From positions 2,373,501 through 2,437,500 of the forward strand of contig NC_061778.1 of NCBI RefSeq assembly GCF_022458985.1: a DNA stretch of 64,000 nt. The letters run 5' to 3'. The notes under the pieces are model-generated. The model saw nothing but the letters and a program-made list of their open reading frames with translations, made no database searches and was not told the origin of the DNA. The position numbers and the translations under genes were made by a program. The stretch is from Mugil cephalus (taxonomy: Eukaryota > Chordata > Actinopteri > Mugiliformes > Mugilidae). This document shows positions 20,317 to 31,160 of the stretch, piece after piece (within the stretch, counting starts at the first letter, position 1; each line of letters opens with the position of its first letter).

Positions 20317-22734
20317 CTAGTTTCCCCTCTTAGCAAGAAGCTGTAGTTCTTCACCCTCTAACTTAAAATGCTTTAAAAACATTTGAATAAAAGCATATGC
20401 AGGTGGTAGGTTAAAAGACACAGGTGTTCTTAAGTCTTTGGGTAGAATTTTCAGTCTTCTGAGGTAGGTCCCCATCCAGAATCTTGTCATCGCCGCTGTC
20501 TTGAGATTCCTGGATGGGTCTGTGGCATTTGCAATATGGAGTGAAGTGTATCTGCTTCCGAGAAACAGACGTAAGTCAGGTACTCCCTTGCCTCCTTTTT
20601 CCTTTTGTTTCTTCATTTGGTGTCTCCTCAGTCTTTCCCATTTTGATCCCCATATGAAGTAAAAAATGGCCCGATCTAGATTTAAAAGCACATTTCTAGG
20701 CGGGGTAAAAACAGAACTGATTAGTAAAAGTAAGGGTAAAATCACAGCTTTAATGATTAAAACCTTCCCTTCTATCGTCAGTCCTCTAAGTCCCCAAAAT
20801 CCTAGTCTTTGTCTAACTTTCCCTACCACGTCTGTCCAATTTGCATTCCCTCCTCCCTCCCTGTCAAATTTTATACCCAATATTTTCTGGTTTTCCTGTG
20901 TCTGAGTCACATCGAGTCCTGTTTTCTCTGTCTGCGTCCATGCTCCGTAAAATTGTGCTTGAGTTTTTTCTCTGTTCAGTCTTGAGCCAGAGGCTTGTCC
21001 AAACCAGTCTGTCAAGTCTAGAGTCCTGTTCACAGATAAAAGGTCAGTGCATAAAATGTTTATGTCGTCCATGTACAAAATGCACTTGGTGGTGAGTCCC
21101 CCGCTTCCCGGAATTCCCACTCCATTGATTCTTTTGTCCCTTCTCAAGATCTGTGCCAATGGTTCTATACAAACCACATAAGAGAGGGCAGATAACGGAC
21201 AGCCCTGACGGACACCGCAGTTAATATCGACTGCTTTTGTAAGATGCCCATTAACTAGAAATCTGCTGCTAATCCCCCGGTACAACAGTCCCACCCACGT
21301 TATAAACCTCTCTGGGAAGCCCATTTTTTGCAGTACCTTAAAAAGGTACTGGTGCGAGACTCGATCAAAGGCTTTCTCAAAGTCTAAATTTAGGACTACT
21401 AGCCGAATGTTTCTGTCTCTCGTAACAGATGGTGTCTCGGATCAGTACCAGGCCGTCTGTGATCCTCCTCCCCGGTTTGGCACAGACTTGATCCGGGTGA
21501 ATCAAGTCCTCTAAAACCATGCTCATCCATGTCGCTAAAAGTTTGCTAAAAAGTTTACAGTCAGAGTTTAAGAGCGTGATCTGTCTCCAGTTCTTCAGGT
21601 CTGTTTTGTCTTTGTCTTTGTGGAGGAGTGTCACTGCCCCTACTCTAAAACTGTCAGGTAAAAGGTCCAGCCGTTCAAAGTCTTTAAAAACAACAAGCAG
21701 GTCAGGTGCTAAAATGTCCCAGAACGTTTGATAAAATTCACAGGGAAGTCCGTCAGGGCCTGGGGACTTCCCTCTCCTAAAACTCAAGATGCCTGGTTTA
21801 ACTCTTCGAGGGTAAAATCTTGAGTTAAAATCACACTGTCTGTAACTGTCCGGTCAATGAAATCTAAAACTTCAGTCATTATATCATTCTCAACAGCTTT
21901 TTCCTTGTACAGATTTTCGTAAACATTGAGGACCACTTGTTGGGCCTCATCTATAGTACCTGCTAGGCTACCATTTGCTTTTTTAAGTTTTAGGATATTC
22001 CCTCCCTTATTCATTAACTTTTTGAAAAAGTACCTTGTGCATTTTTCTCCCTCTTCTATTTCTTGTTCTCTGCTTTGAAGAATAATTCCTTTACTTTGAA
22101 GTTTTTACTTGCTTTATTTCATCATTAATATTTAACCCATGTTTATTTAATTCAAAATACCGTTGAAGTCGTTTTTGCAGTCCCATCATGCATCTGTTTT
22201 CTTTGTACTTTTTTCTTTTCCCTGCTCGTCTAAAAAAAGTCTGGGTCCTCCCTTTAACCATTTCCCACCAGTGTGCTCGTGAGTTGTATAAGTCCTGAAG
22301 GGTCTGCCACTCTCTATATTGCTCCCTATACCGACTAACTATGTCTTTGTCTTCTAGGAGGGAGCAATTGAGTTTCCACAGACCTCTTCCTGGTGTCACA
22401 CCCAAAGTGAGTGATAATGTGCAAGATAGCATTTGGTGATCAGAGAAGAAAACAGGTGTCAATGCTGCATCCCTGGAGAGGAGATTAAAATGGCCACTCC
22501 ATCATTTCTGTTGTAATTTGACCCGCTCCATATTGATTTCCCTGACCACATGCCCTCCTATTGTTAGTGTTTAAAATATAGTATGCAGCATTCTTGTAAT
22601 AAAAATACATCTGACTTATAAGAACTAAGAAATGATAAAACACTCTGTGCTCTAACTCTCGACTTTACACTTCTCACATTTATGGTTGAGAAGGTAATTG
22701 CCATGAGTATTGTTAAAATAAACAGGTTTGACAT
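20317..22734 (-). pseudogene. LINE ORF2 (endonuclease/reverse transcriptase), broken
   Basis: The start at 22,734 (MSNLFILTILM) leads into an AP-endonuclease N-terminus (NVRSVKSRVRA, VFLLQEC). The central endonuclease is deleted near 22,470. Then come SDHQML, a basic linker, and RT blocks: SPGPDGLPCEFY (about 21,750), GRRITDGL (about 21,450), AFDRVSHQYL (about 21,360), GVRQGCPLSALSY (about 21,205) and YMDDINILC (about 21,060). A thumb-like region follows to the stop at 20,317. There is a frame shift near 21,420 and another near 21,785. The C-terminal end of the protein is missing. Confidence 0.8.
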
Positions 22735-22938
22735 TTTAAAAGACTAAAATGTTATGACGAGTGGTTTTGAACTAAAACACAGTGTTAGTTAATTTCTTGT
22801 GAATGGAGCTCCTCCTTCACTTCCACAGACTGAGAGTGAAGTGGTTGAGCCCCATTCCCCCGTCGACGTCTAGGTGGGGGCCGTTGCTGCAATGTTGCGT
22901 TTAGCTTTGTGTCTTTCGGGTTGATTGTAGAGCAATAT

Positions 22939-23873
22939 TTAAAAAAGAGACCTCATTGGGTGAATCGGAGGGGAAGATTCTTGACCCACCAGAAGAATCT
23001 TCAGAGAATCTTCTGATGCAGTCTCAACCCTTCCCCTCTTCTCTGAGTTTTCAAGAGACTCAGAGGACAATTCTGATGCAAGCCTCTTAGAAGGTTGGGC
23101 ATCGGGGAGGGGTTCATCTTGGCTTTCTTGATTGTCATGTCCACCAGTGGGTCCACCCTCCACCTGACCCATCTCCTCTGTTTCAGTGCTAGTCGGTGGG
23201 GGTGGACCATGCCCCTCCCCTTCTTCCACATCTCCACCAATGACGGGTTTTGGCGGGAGATTTGAAATTTCCGGCTCCGCCCCTTCAATCAGCTCTGTCA
23301 CCGTCTCTCTCATTCCGCCATTTTGTACCATGTCCTTTTGTTTTGTCAGTTTCAACTTGTTGGCAAAAGATTTTGGGCAATCTCTGAACAGGTGGTCTCC
23401 CTCTCCACAGAGATTGCACTTTCTGCCATTGGTGCACTCCTCAAAGGTGTGCCCAATTTCTCTACATTTCCCACAAACGATTTTATCACATGCCTCTACC
23501 AGGTGCCCATGCTCACCACACTTGCGGCAGAGCTTGGGCTGTCCCTGGTAGTGGATATAGCCCCTGTTTTCACCAAGAACTATCATTGATGGTAGATGTT
23601 TCAGGCCCTGGAAGCCTGGGGGTCCTGCCATTGTTGAATGGGTACCCTCCAGGCACAGTTCCAGATGCCGTCCTCATCCTTAACCTTGGTAGCCTGGCCT
23701 TTAACAGTGCAAAATCTTCCCAGCCATGAGCAAATGTCCTCAGCATTTACTGTTTCATTGAACATTCTAACAATAACCGTTTTCAGGCTATTATCAGTCA
23801 GTTTCTCCACATTAAAAGCCGAGAACTGGGATTTCACATTTTCGTACCTTATCCAAAAGTCACGGAGTAACAA
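22939..23873 (-). pseudogene. LINE ORF1 (zinc-knuckle nucleic-acid-binding protein), broken
   Basis: The readable part covers an N-terminal domain ([19 protein letters not shown]), then, after a frame change near 23,620, three CCHC zinc knuckles between about 23,520 and 23,390 and an acidic, proline-rich C-terminus. ORF1 of Tx1 elements coats LINE RNA. The N-terminus continues upstream to about 24,080 in another frame (MSASYAGTRRHHSVRF). Confidence 0.75.
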
Positions 23874-24363
23874 TGCTGAACGAAAGCTTACGTCAAAGCC
23901 CTTGTTAAAGGGTAAGGTCAGAATACAGTTGAGGTCGTCTGCGGTAAACTTCAGGGTCTTTTTATTAGATTCCGTGAGAAGTCAAGTCTTGACATCCCCA
24001 CGTGTTTTCCATCAACCTCCTTCGAAGAGAAGCGGACACTGTGGTGCCTCCGTGTGCCGGCATAGCTGGCCGACATTTTGGAGGCACCACCAGCTTGGGG
24101 TGCTAAAAGACAGCTATAAAATGTTTCTAACAAACAACTGGATTAAAACAATAAAACCAAATAAATAACAATAAATTAGTGCAAAACTTACCTTGTGTGC
24201 AAAAGACGCAAGAAAATGAACTACTTTATCCGTAAGGATGCAGCTGTAATAAACAGATGAACCCTTAAACTAGACAAAGTTGTGCAATTATGTTCTCCAA
24301 AACGTTGGCGTAAAGCTATGTCACAGAGACAATCACTTTCACCACCCTGAGGAGCGATCGCAG

Positions 24364-24389
24364 TCTTAGCCAAAAGGCCGAGAAGCGAT
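24364..24389 (-). pseudogene. RNU2: U2 snRNA 5' fragment (nt 1-26) cut by the LINE
   Basis: ATCGCTTCTCGGCCTTTTGG plus CTAAGA, read on the - strand from 24,389 down, is U2 nt 1-26. LINE sequence follows immediately. The class A promoter upstream is intact, so transcripts starting here would read into the LINE 5' end. The rest of this U2 is absent from the window. Confidence 0.9.
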
Positions 24390-24637
24390 ACCCGCAATGG
24401 GTTGGAGGAAATGTGGCCATTCCTGGCACCATCAGTCTCACTCCTGGTGTAAATATATTTATCTTCAGTGACGCCACCTCTCAGTGAGATCAACACTAAA
24501 CACTCAGTAGATGAACAACAACCCCACGATACAGAACCCACAACATGTCTCATATTATAACACATGGTTGTTTAATGTGTTTTCATGGCTTTCAGGTCAT
24601 GCGTTTACACTCTCATCCAATAAGATTTAAGAACATA

Positions 24638-26252
24638 TCGAGGGTTTGGAGCCAGAAGGCGTAAGTGGCATTTTGGGCGAATATGAGTTCTATAACATCA
24701 AAATAAAAGTCTTGATGAGCTCTATCCAATGGTGCCAAAAAGACCTATCTGAGATCAAATTGCATTGAATTATCCAACAAAACAATATAGACCTAACACA
24801 AAAGTGTCAGTAATGTTTGGAGCCAGAAGGGCGTAAGTCCTTAGTTACGCCCTTCTGGCTCTGAAAAATGTAGGTGTAGGATGTAGGACCACATGTTAAT
24901 TCAGAAGTGTAGTTGGTGCCCTTAAACTGCATTCAAAATAGCTGACACAATTGCAGACATGGAACTGTCTGAGGCAGAAAAGATTTTGATTAATATTATA
25001 AAACATACTATTGAATCCTATATTGAAGAAGTTAAGTCAGAGTTGGTTTTGAATGTATTTCATCACAAGTGTGATCATGCTAAGACATAATCATGCCTTG
25101 AAAGCCTTCCCTTGTTAGCCTAACTTGTTAGCCTTGTTAGACCTTGTTAGACTAACATGGCTAACATTAATCCCGTTGTTTTGGTCTGATCTTGCAATGG
25201 GAGTATTCCTCACACATACAGTCCCCTCTAAAGGTATTGGAACAGCAAGGCAAGGCCTTTGCAAAGGCAAAAGCAAAGCAAGGCCCTTGCTTTTGGTTTT
25301 CACTGAAGACGATTTGGGTTCAAGATCAATAGAAGAGTATGAGACGAGTTCAGAATGTCAGCTTTTTGTCAGCCTGTTCCAGGTTTCAACCCAGGCCAAA
25401 AAATAGACTTGTCATGCAGAGTTATTTAATGTTTGAACAGTCAACCTGACGAGAAACACCTGTCAGTCACATGTTCCATTACTTTTGCTCACCTAAAACT
25501 GCTGTGGTGTAATACAAATGGTGATAAAAGCCGACATACTGAACTTTTCTCTCACACTCATATTTTGATCTTAAACCCAAATGTCTTCAGTGAACAACAA
25601 GGGAATTTGCCTGTTCCGATACTTTTGGGGGGAACCGTACGCACAATCTACAATGCTCTGACAGTGAGTAGAACTAAACAGACTAGTGAACAGAAAAGCA
25701 AATAAGACGCGACATTATTCTTTGGATGTGGTCAATGAATAGAAAAGTGAAATGAGTAAAAAGTGTATAGTATAGTATTGTACTATATAACTCATGATTT
25801 ACCAATCAGAAGTGTGTTTAGCAAGTTCATTGACTTTTATTGCTCTGCACTGTTAAGCAGAAAAATGAAATGAGGAAAAAAAAGAATGTTAAAGTTAAAA
25901 GAAAATTAATTACTTATTCAAGTGTTAATTATTCAATTAATTCCCCTTTTACCAATTATTGTCTGCATTGTTCAGCAGATACGCCCAATATGTCCATAGA
26001 AGACTTGAAATGTTTGGTGCCAAAAAGGCGTATTTGACGTTTTTGCCATATTTTTGGATTTTAAAATGTTTTAGAACATGTTCATTGTGTTAATATGCTA
26101 TAAGTTTATTCCTTAAATACTCATTCATATAAGAATGTTTGTGGTTTAACGTTAATAAATACAGTTGATTGAAGTGTGGTCAAAATTTTGTTTTGTCTCT
26201 CCTGTAAAATTTGTCAAATGCCACTTACGCCCTTCTGGCTCCAAACCCTCGA
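24638..26252. mobile_element. TA-flanked DNA transposon, copy C, 1615 bp (fullest copy)
   Basis: Same TIRs as copies A and B, with TA at 24,636-24,637 and 26,253-26,254. It is the longest copy and includes about 340 bp (25,705-26,045) missing from B and the nested MITE. A 43-codon frame at 24,959-25,090 (starting MELSEAEKILINIIKH) might be a coding remnant. No DDE transposase was recognised. The internal TIR motif recurs near 24,815-24,865. Confidence 0.8.
25219..25637. mobile_element. Nested Tc1/mariner-like MITE, second copy
   Basis: Inverted counterpart of 8,746-9,164, also 419 bp, with TA at 25,217-25,218 and 25,638-25,639. It occupies the same position within the host transposon, so it was carried along by duplication. 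Confidence 0.75.
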
Positions 26253-26790
26253 TATGTGCTAATAATATTTGTTACTTGGAGCAAATGTGGGCCATAATTT
26301 TCTAAATATGTCCGGTATCAATAGAAATAGACTTAAAGAGAATCTAAATCAACGCTGTAAGTTATAATAAAAGTACTTTTTAGTACATTAAACATTACAT
26401 TGTCTCAATGGTCATTAATGAACTGAGCTGTGTCGCCATCTTGTGGACAACGTGGGAACTATTTGACTTTCCTCGTTCTGGTTAAACTCTTTTATGAAGA
26501 AAAATAAATAGAGAATAGTTAATGTACAGTTTCCACAAAGGTAGTTATTAGACTGTATTCATGTCCATAGTAACGCAGATCCACATTAGATAAAGCACTT
26601 GTTCCTGTTTTAAAATGATTTATACATTTTTAAATCATTTGGCAACTCTGACACTAGTTACAGCTCAGTTTAAACTGAGACATTGTAGCTGATACTGAAA
26701 CATTACAGAAATAGATCAGACTAATTAAATGCTAATCAAATGTCTCTCTTGATATTTTGTTAGAGATGAGATTTCTTTTAAACAGTTGAT
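26253..26790 (-). repeat. U1 3' spacer, type I (inverted)
   Basis: Inverted match of 4,256-4,794 and 8,047-8,584, running from the transposon target TA to the 3' end of U1 copy 7. Confidence 0.65.
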
Positions 26791-26955
26791 CAGGGGAGAG
26801 CGCGAACGCAGTCCCCCACTACCAGAAATTATGCAGTCGAGATTCCCACATTTGGGGAATTCGCAGGGGTCAGCACAGCCCGGAGTGCAATGGCTGAGCC
26901 TCGCCCTGGGTGAACCGCCTTCTTGATCACGGTATCTCCCCTGCCAGGTAAGTAT
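26791..26955 (-). ncRNA. RNU1: U1 spliceosomal snRNA, copy 7
   Basis: 165-nt consensus U1 with PSE 26,999-27,016 and the Staf-like DSE near 27,160-27,188. Inverted counterpart of U1 copies 1, 2 and 4 by flank type. Confidence 0.95.
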
Positions 26956-27816
26956 GAGTTGTACAAGTCACAGACTGGGGGCTCATTCACAGACACACCG
27001 TGTTGACTGATGGTGCTGACAATCTACACCTCAACACAACCAGGTCCTACAGATGCTGTCACTCTGCATGTATACAATACACAAGAGACGATTTAGGAGA
27101 GAATCTGACTAAGATTATTAACATTTTATTTCAAATAGACGTCGATTTTTCCTCTTTCTCCCACCATGCAATGCTGCTGTATTATCATATCAGAAGCCCC
27201 CCCAGTCTCCTGTTTTTAAACTAGTTTCCCCTCTTACTAATAACTATAACTACTAACAACCAAACCACATGTTGAAGAGAACCAGAGCTAAATCAAACTG
27301 CAGCCACAATGTTTGACCATCAGATATTCAGAGAAATATAATAAAATGACACTATTAGGTTCATTTTTTCCCGCCTCACTTCACTTCCTGGTTCTTCTTC
27401 TTCTGGTGTTTGGCCACTAACAGACCTGCTGCTGCCACCTAGTGTCTGTAGAGTGAACTACACTGGCTGGAACAACAGGATCTTATTTAACCTTTGTGTC
27501 TGTACATAACTGTTAAGTTGTTTCCTTGCCTATTTTCCCTTTTCAATATATTTATTACTCATACTACATCTGCAATATAAATATATAATTCCTGTAAGTC
27601 TTACTCATACAGTCATGTTCCTCCCTACATACTTCCATTGTTCTATATTTAATGTTTTTGACCTAAAAGTGTGTTGTACTTGCTGCTCACTGTGTTTTCT
27701 GAGAACACAAGACTCATCAAACTAAGCATACTAACTTCTGGAGCAATGCAAAATACAGTACATGCTGACACACATCCCTTACTATGTATAGTATTTTGTT
27801 TTCCACATGTAGAGGG
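26956..27816 (-). repeat. U2-to-U1 spacer with CTCF-like motif (inverted)
   Basis: Inverted counterpart of 15,143-16,017. The CTCF-like gctgccacctagtgt (minus-strand motif) is at 27,431-27,445. Confidence 0.7.
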
Positions 27817-28004
27817 GGGTGCACCGTTCCTGGAGGTACTGCAATACCAGGTCGATGCGTGGAGTGGACGGAGCAAGCCCCTATTCCATCTCCCTGTTCC
27901 AAAAATCAATTTAATATATGGTCCCCGGGTAGGGGACATATCAGATATTAAACTGATAAGAACAGATACTACACTTGATCTTAGCCAAAAGGCCGAGAAG
28001 CGAT
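27817..28004 (-). ncRNA. RNU2: U2 spliceosomal snRNA, copy 8
   Basis: Full-length U2 with a class A promoter (PSE 28,048-28,065). One difference: CTGATATGTCCCC in place of CTGATACGTCCCC at the base of stem IIb. Sm site and 3' stems are intact. Confidence 0.94.
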
Positions 28005-28955
28005 ACCCACAATGGGTTGGAGGAAATGTGGCCATTCCTTGCACCATCAGTCTCACTCCTGGTGTAAATATATTTATCTTCAGTGACGCCACCTCTCAGT
28101 GAGATCAACACTAAACACTCAGTAGATGAACAACCCCACGATACAGAACCCACAACATGTCTCATATTAACAACACATGGTTGTTTAATGTGTTTTCAAG
28201 TTATGCTTTTGGGTCATGTGTCAAACTCCCGACCAATAAGATTCAAGAACATAAGAACTAATAATATTTGCTGCTAGGAGCGAATGTGGGCCATAATTTT
28301 CCAAAAACACCTTATATCACTAGAATTAGACTTAAAGCGAATCTAAAACAAAGCTGTAAATTTTAACAATAGTACATTTTTTATGTACAGGTAGCTACAG
28401 GTCGTCAGGCCAATTTTCCACACCTGGGGGTGTATGGGGGAAAAGGCATTTAACTAATGATTGAACTAAGTGACTGCTCCCCAACTCTTTTTTAGTAGTG
28501 GTGGGCAGATTGATCCAAATATGGATAATAATGTTCAACGAATTGAATTCCAAGCTTGTTTCAGTTTCTCTCTTGTATGACATAAGTGATAATTTTTAGA
28601 ATTTATTCAAAAACAAATAAGTCTACTGAAGGGAGAGGTTTACGTCCCTCGAAAAATTGTTTGCATTTGTTCTGAAGTGACAATTTTGTTTTGTTTGTGG
28701 ACCAAAACCTTTATTGTGAACATTTAGTATTTTTTATTTACTTGTAAACCACATTCTGTATTGGATTTTAACTGATTATTGATACAAATGAAACCATAAA
28801 AGCCTGAATGATGATGCACCCGCCTTAATTATTAAAACATATTGATATCTGTATTATTGTGGTATGGGATTGATACCAAATCAAACACTATACAGCTCTT
28901 ACTTAAGAAAAAAAATCTAAATTTTAAAATCAATTGATTTTATTTCACATTTTGT
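28005..28955 (-). repeat. U1-to-U2 spacer, type II (inverted copy of 14,007-14,954)
   Basis: Near-exact inverted copy of the left-arm spacer, including the empty transposon site and the tract ttttaaaatcaattgatttt next to U1. This is the clearest direct evidence that the two arms are an inverted duplication. Confidence 0.75.
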
Positions 28956-29120
28956 CAGGGGAGAGCGCGAACGCAGTCCCCCACTACCAGAAATTATGCA
29001 GTCGAGATTCCCACATTTGGGGAATTCGCAGGGGTCAGCACAGCCCGGAGTGCAATGGCTGAGCCTCGCCCTGGGTGAACCGCCTTCTTGATCACGGTAT
29101 CTCCCCTGCCAGGTAAGTAT
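28956..29120 (-). ncRNA. RNU1: U1 spliceosomal snRNA, copy 8
   Basis: 165-nt consensus U1; PSE 29,164-29,181. Its 3' flank matches U1 copy 3 in inverted form, yet it does not share that copy's one-base deletion. Confidence 0.95.
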
Positions 29121-29887
29121 GAGTTGTACAAGTCACAGACTGGGGGGTCATTCACAGACACACCGTGTTGACTGATGGTGCTGACAATCTACACCTCAAC
29201 ACAACCAGGTCCTACAGATGCTGTCACTCTGCATGTTTACAATACACAAGAGACGATTTAGGAGAGAATCTGACTAAGATTATTAACATTTTATTTCAAA
29301 TAGATGTCGATTTTTCCTCTTTCTCCCACCATGCAATGCTGCTGTATTATCGAAAGCTACACCCAGTCTCCTGTTTTTAAAGTAGTTTCCCCTCTTACTA
29401 ATAACTATAACTACTAACAGCCAAACCACATGTTGAAGAGAACCAGAGCTAAATCAAACTGCAGCCACAATGTTTGACCATCAGATATTCAGAGAAATAT
29501 ATTAAATGACACTATTAGGTTCATTTTTTCCCGCCTCACTTCCTTTGTGTCTGTACATAACTGTTAAGTCAGTTATTTCATTGCCTATTTTCCATATATT
29601 TATTACTCATACTACATCTGCAATATAAATATATAATTCCTGTAAGTCTTACTCATACTGTCATGTTCCTCCTTCCATACATTCTTTGCACTGTTCAATA
29701 TTTATTTCAGGTTTTTTGTCCTAAAGTGTGTTGTACTTGCTGCTTATTGTCTTCCATTATAGTGCCAGACATTGAAGATTTCTGAGTCTCAATGTTGTAC
29801 AGAAGCATGATCGTATTTGGGCAGTTCAATAATATAGACTAAAAGAAAATCAATACTATTGTTTTTCTTTTTCACACATGTAGAGGA
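29121..29887 (-). repeat. U1/U2 spacer lacking the CTCF-like motif
   Basis: Sister of 18,047-18,829, with the same loss of the CTCF-motif segment (near 29,540) and a few further changes. Confidence 0.65.
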
Positions 29888-30075
29888 GGGTGCACCGTTC
29901 CTGGAGGTACTGCAATACCAGGTCGAGGCGTGGAGTGGACGGAGCAAGCCCCTATTCCATCTCCCTGTTCTAAAAATCAATTTAATATATGGTCCCCGGG
30001 TAGGGGACATATCAGATATTAAACTGATAAGAACAGATACTACACTTGATCTTAGCCAAAAGGCCGAGAAGCGAT
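29888..30075 (-). ncRNA. RNU2: U2 spliceosomal snRNA, copy 9 (Sm-site change, probably weak or dead)
   Basis: Full-length U2 with a class A promoter (PSE 30,119-30,136). The Sm site reads GATTTTTAGAAC instead of GATTTTTGGAAC, the 3' stem has CGCCTCGACC instead of CGCATCGACC, and it shares the CTGATATG change with copy 8. A G-to-A change in the Sm heptad is expected to impair Sm-ring assembly. This is the most damaged full-length U2 here. Confidence 0.9.
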
Positions 30076-30995
30076 ACCCACAATGGGTTGGAGGAAATGT
30101 GGCCATTCCTTGCACCATCAGTCTCACTCCTGGTGTAAATATATTTATCTTCAGTGACGCCACCTCTCAGTGAGATCAACACTAAACACTCAGTAGATGA
30201 ACAACCCCACGATACAGAACCCACAACATGTCTCATATTAACAACACATGGTTGTTTAATATGTTTTCAAGTTATGCTTTTGGGTCATGTGTCAAATTCC
30301 CGACCAATAAGATTCAAGAACATAAGAACTAATAATATTTGCTGCTAGGAGCGAATGTGGGCCATAATTTTCCAAAAACACCTTATATCACTAGAATCAG
30401 GCTTAAAGCGAATCTAAAACAAAGCTGTAAATTTTAACAATAGTACATTTTTTATGTACAGGTAGCTACAGGTCGTCAGGCCAATTTTCCACACCAGGGG
30501 GTGTATTAGGGAAAAAGCATTTAACTGATGATTGAACTAAGTGGCTGCTCCCCAACTCTTTTTTAGTAGTGGTGGGCGGATTGATCCAAATATGGATAAT
30601 AATGTTCAACAAAATGAAATCCAAGCTTGTTTCAGTTTCTCTCTTGTATGACCTAAGTGATAATTTTTTACACTCTATTCAAAAACAAATAAGTCTACTG
30701 AAGGGAGAGGTTTACGTCCCTCGAAAAATTATTTGCATTTGTTCTGAAGTGACAATTTTGTTTTGTTTGTGGACCAAAACCTTTATTGTGATAATTAAGT
30801 ATTTTTTTTATTTACTTGAAAACCACATTCTGTGAATAATGATGCACCCGCCTTAATTGGTGAAACGTATCAATATCAGCAATAGTGGCTCTGTATTTAT
30901 GTGGTATGGGATTAACACCAAATATAACAGTATAAACTTTTATCACTAAATTCCAAACCTTAAATTCCCCAGTTTATTTTCTTTTAACATATGAT
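30076..30995 (-). repeat. U1-to-U2 spacer
   Basis: Sister of 19,018-19,889 at an offset of about 11.06 kb, with a short additional stretch near 30,862-30,910. Nothing coding was recognised. Confidence 0.6.
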
Positions 30996-31160
30996 CAGGG
31001 GAGAGCGCGAACGCAGTCCCCCACTACCAGAAATTATGCAGTCGAGATTCCCACATTTGGGGAATTCGCAGGGGTCAGCACAGCCCGGAGTGCAATGGCT
31101 GAGCCTCGCCCTGGATGAACCGCCTTCTTGATCACGGTATCTCCCCTGCCAGGTAAGTAT
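30996..31160 (-). ncRNA. RNU1: U1 spliceosomal snRNA, copy 9
   Basis: 165-nt U1 with one change: GTTCATCCAGG for GTTCACCCAGG on the closing side of stem-loop I. PSE 31,204-31,221 and DSE near 31,365-31,392 are present. Confidence 0.94.

Larger units (their letters stand above)
17882..20340 (-). repeat. Direct duplication pair with 28,956-31,440
   Basis: U1, U2 and U1 with matching spacers, including the shared CTCF-motif deletion and the same 3' flank cacatgtgtgaaaaagaaa beside U2, recur at an offset of about 11,060-11,100 bp. Confidence 0.75.
20317..24364 (-). mobile_element. Tx1-clade LINE (Keno-like) inserted in U2, 3'-truncated
   Basis: This 4-kb non-LTR retrotransposon has the same orientation as its target. 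Its 5' end abuts U2 nt 26 (GGCTAAGA, then CTGCGATCGCTCC). ORF1 lies at about 24,080-22,939 and ends in three CCHC zinc knuckles ([42 protein letters not shown]). ORF2 begins at 22,734 with endonuclease motifs NVRS and LLQE, and SDHQML further on; the middle of the endonuclease is deleted. The RT follows with LDFEKAFDRV, GVRQGCPLS and YMDD. The 3' end is lost: at 20,317-20,335 LINE sequence fuses with U1 upstream spacer through the tract AAGAGGGG. ORF1 and ORF2 carry frame breaks. Keno of the Tx1 clade is known to target U2 genes in fish; assignment to it is inferred. Confidence 0.82.

Noticed and set aside
20317-24364. A retrovirus or LTR element, suggested by zinc knuckles and a YMDD reverse transcriptase
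   Set aside because: The AP-endonuclease motifs, non-LTR RT block GVRQGCPLS, absence of LTRs, protease and integrase, and precise junction in U2 all indicate a LINE.
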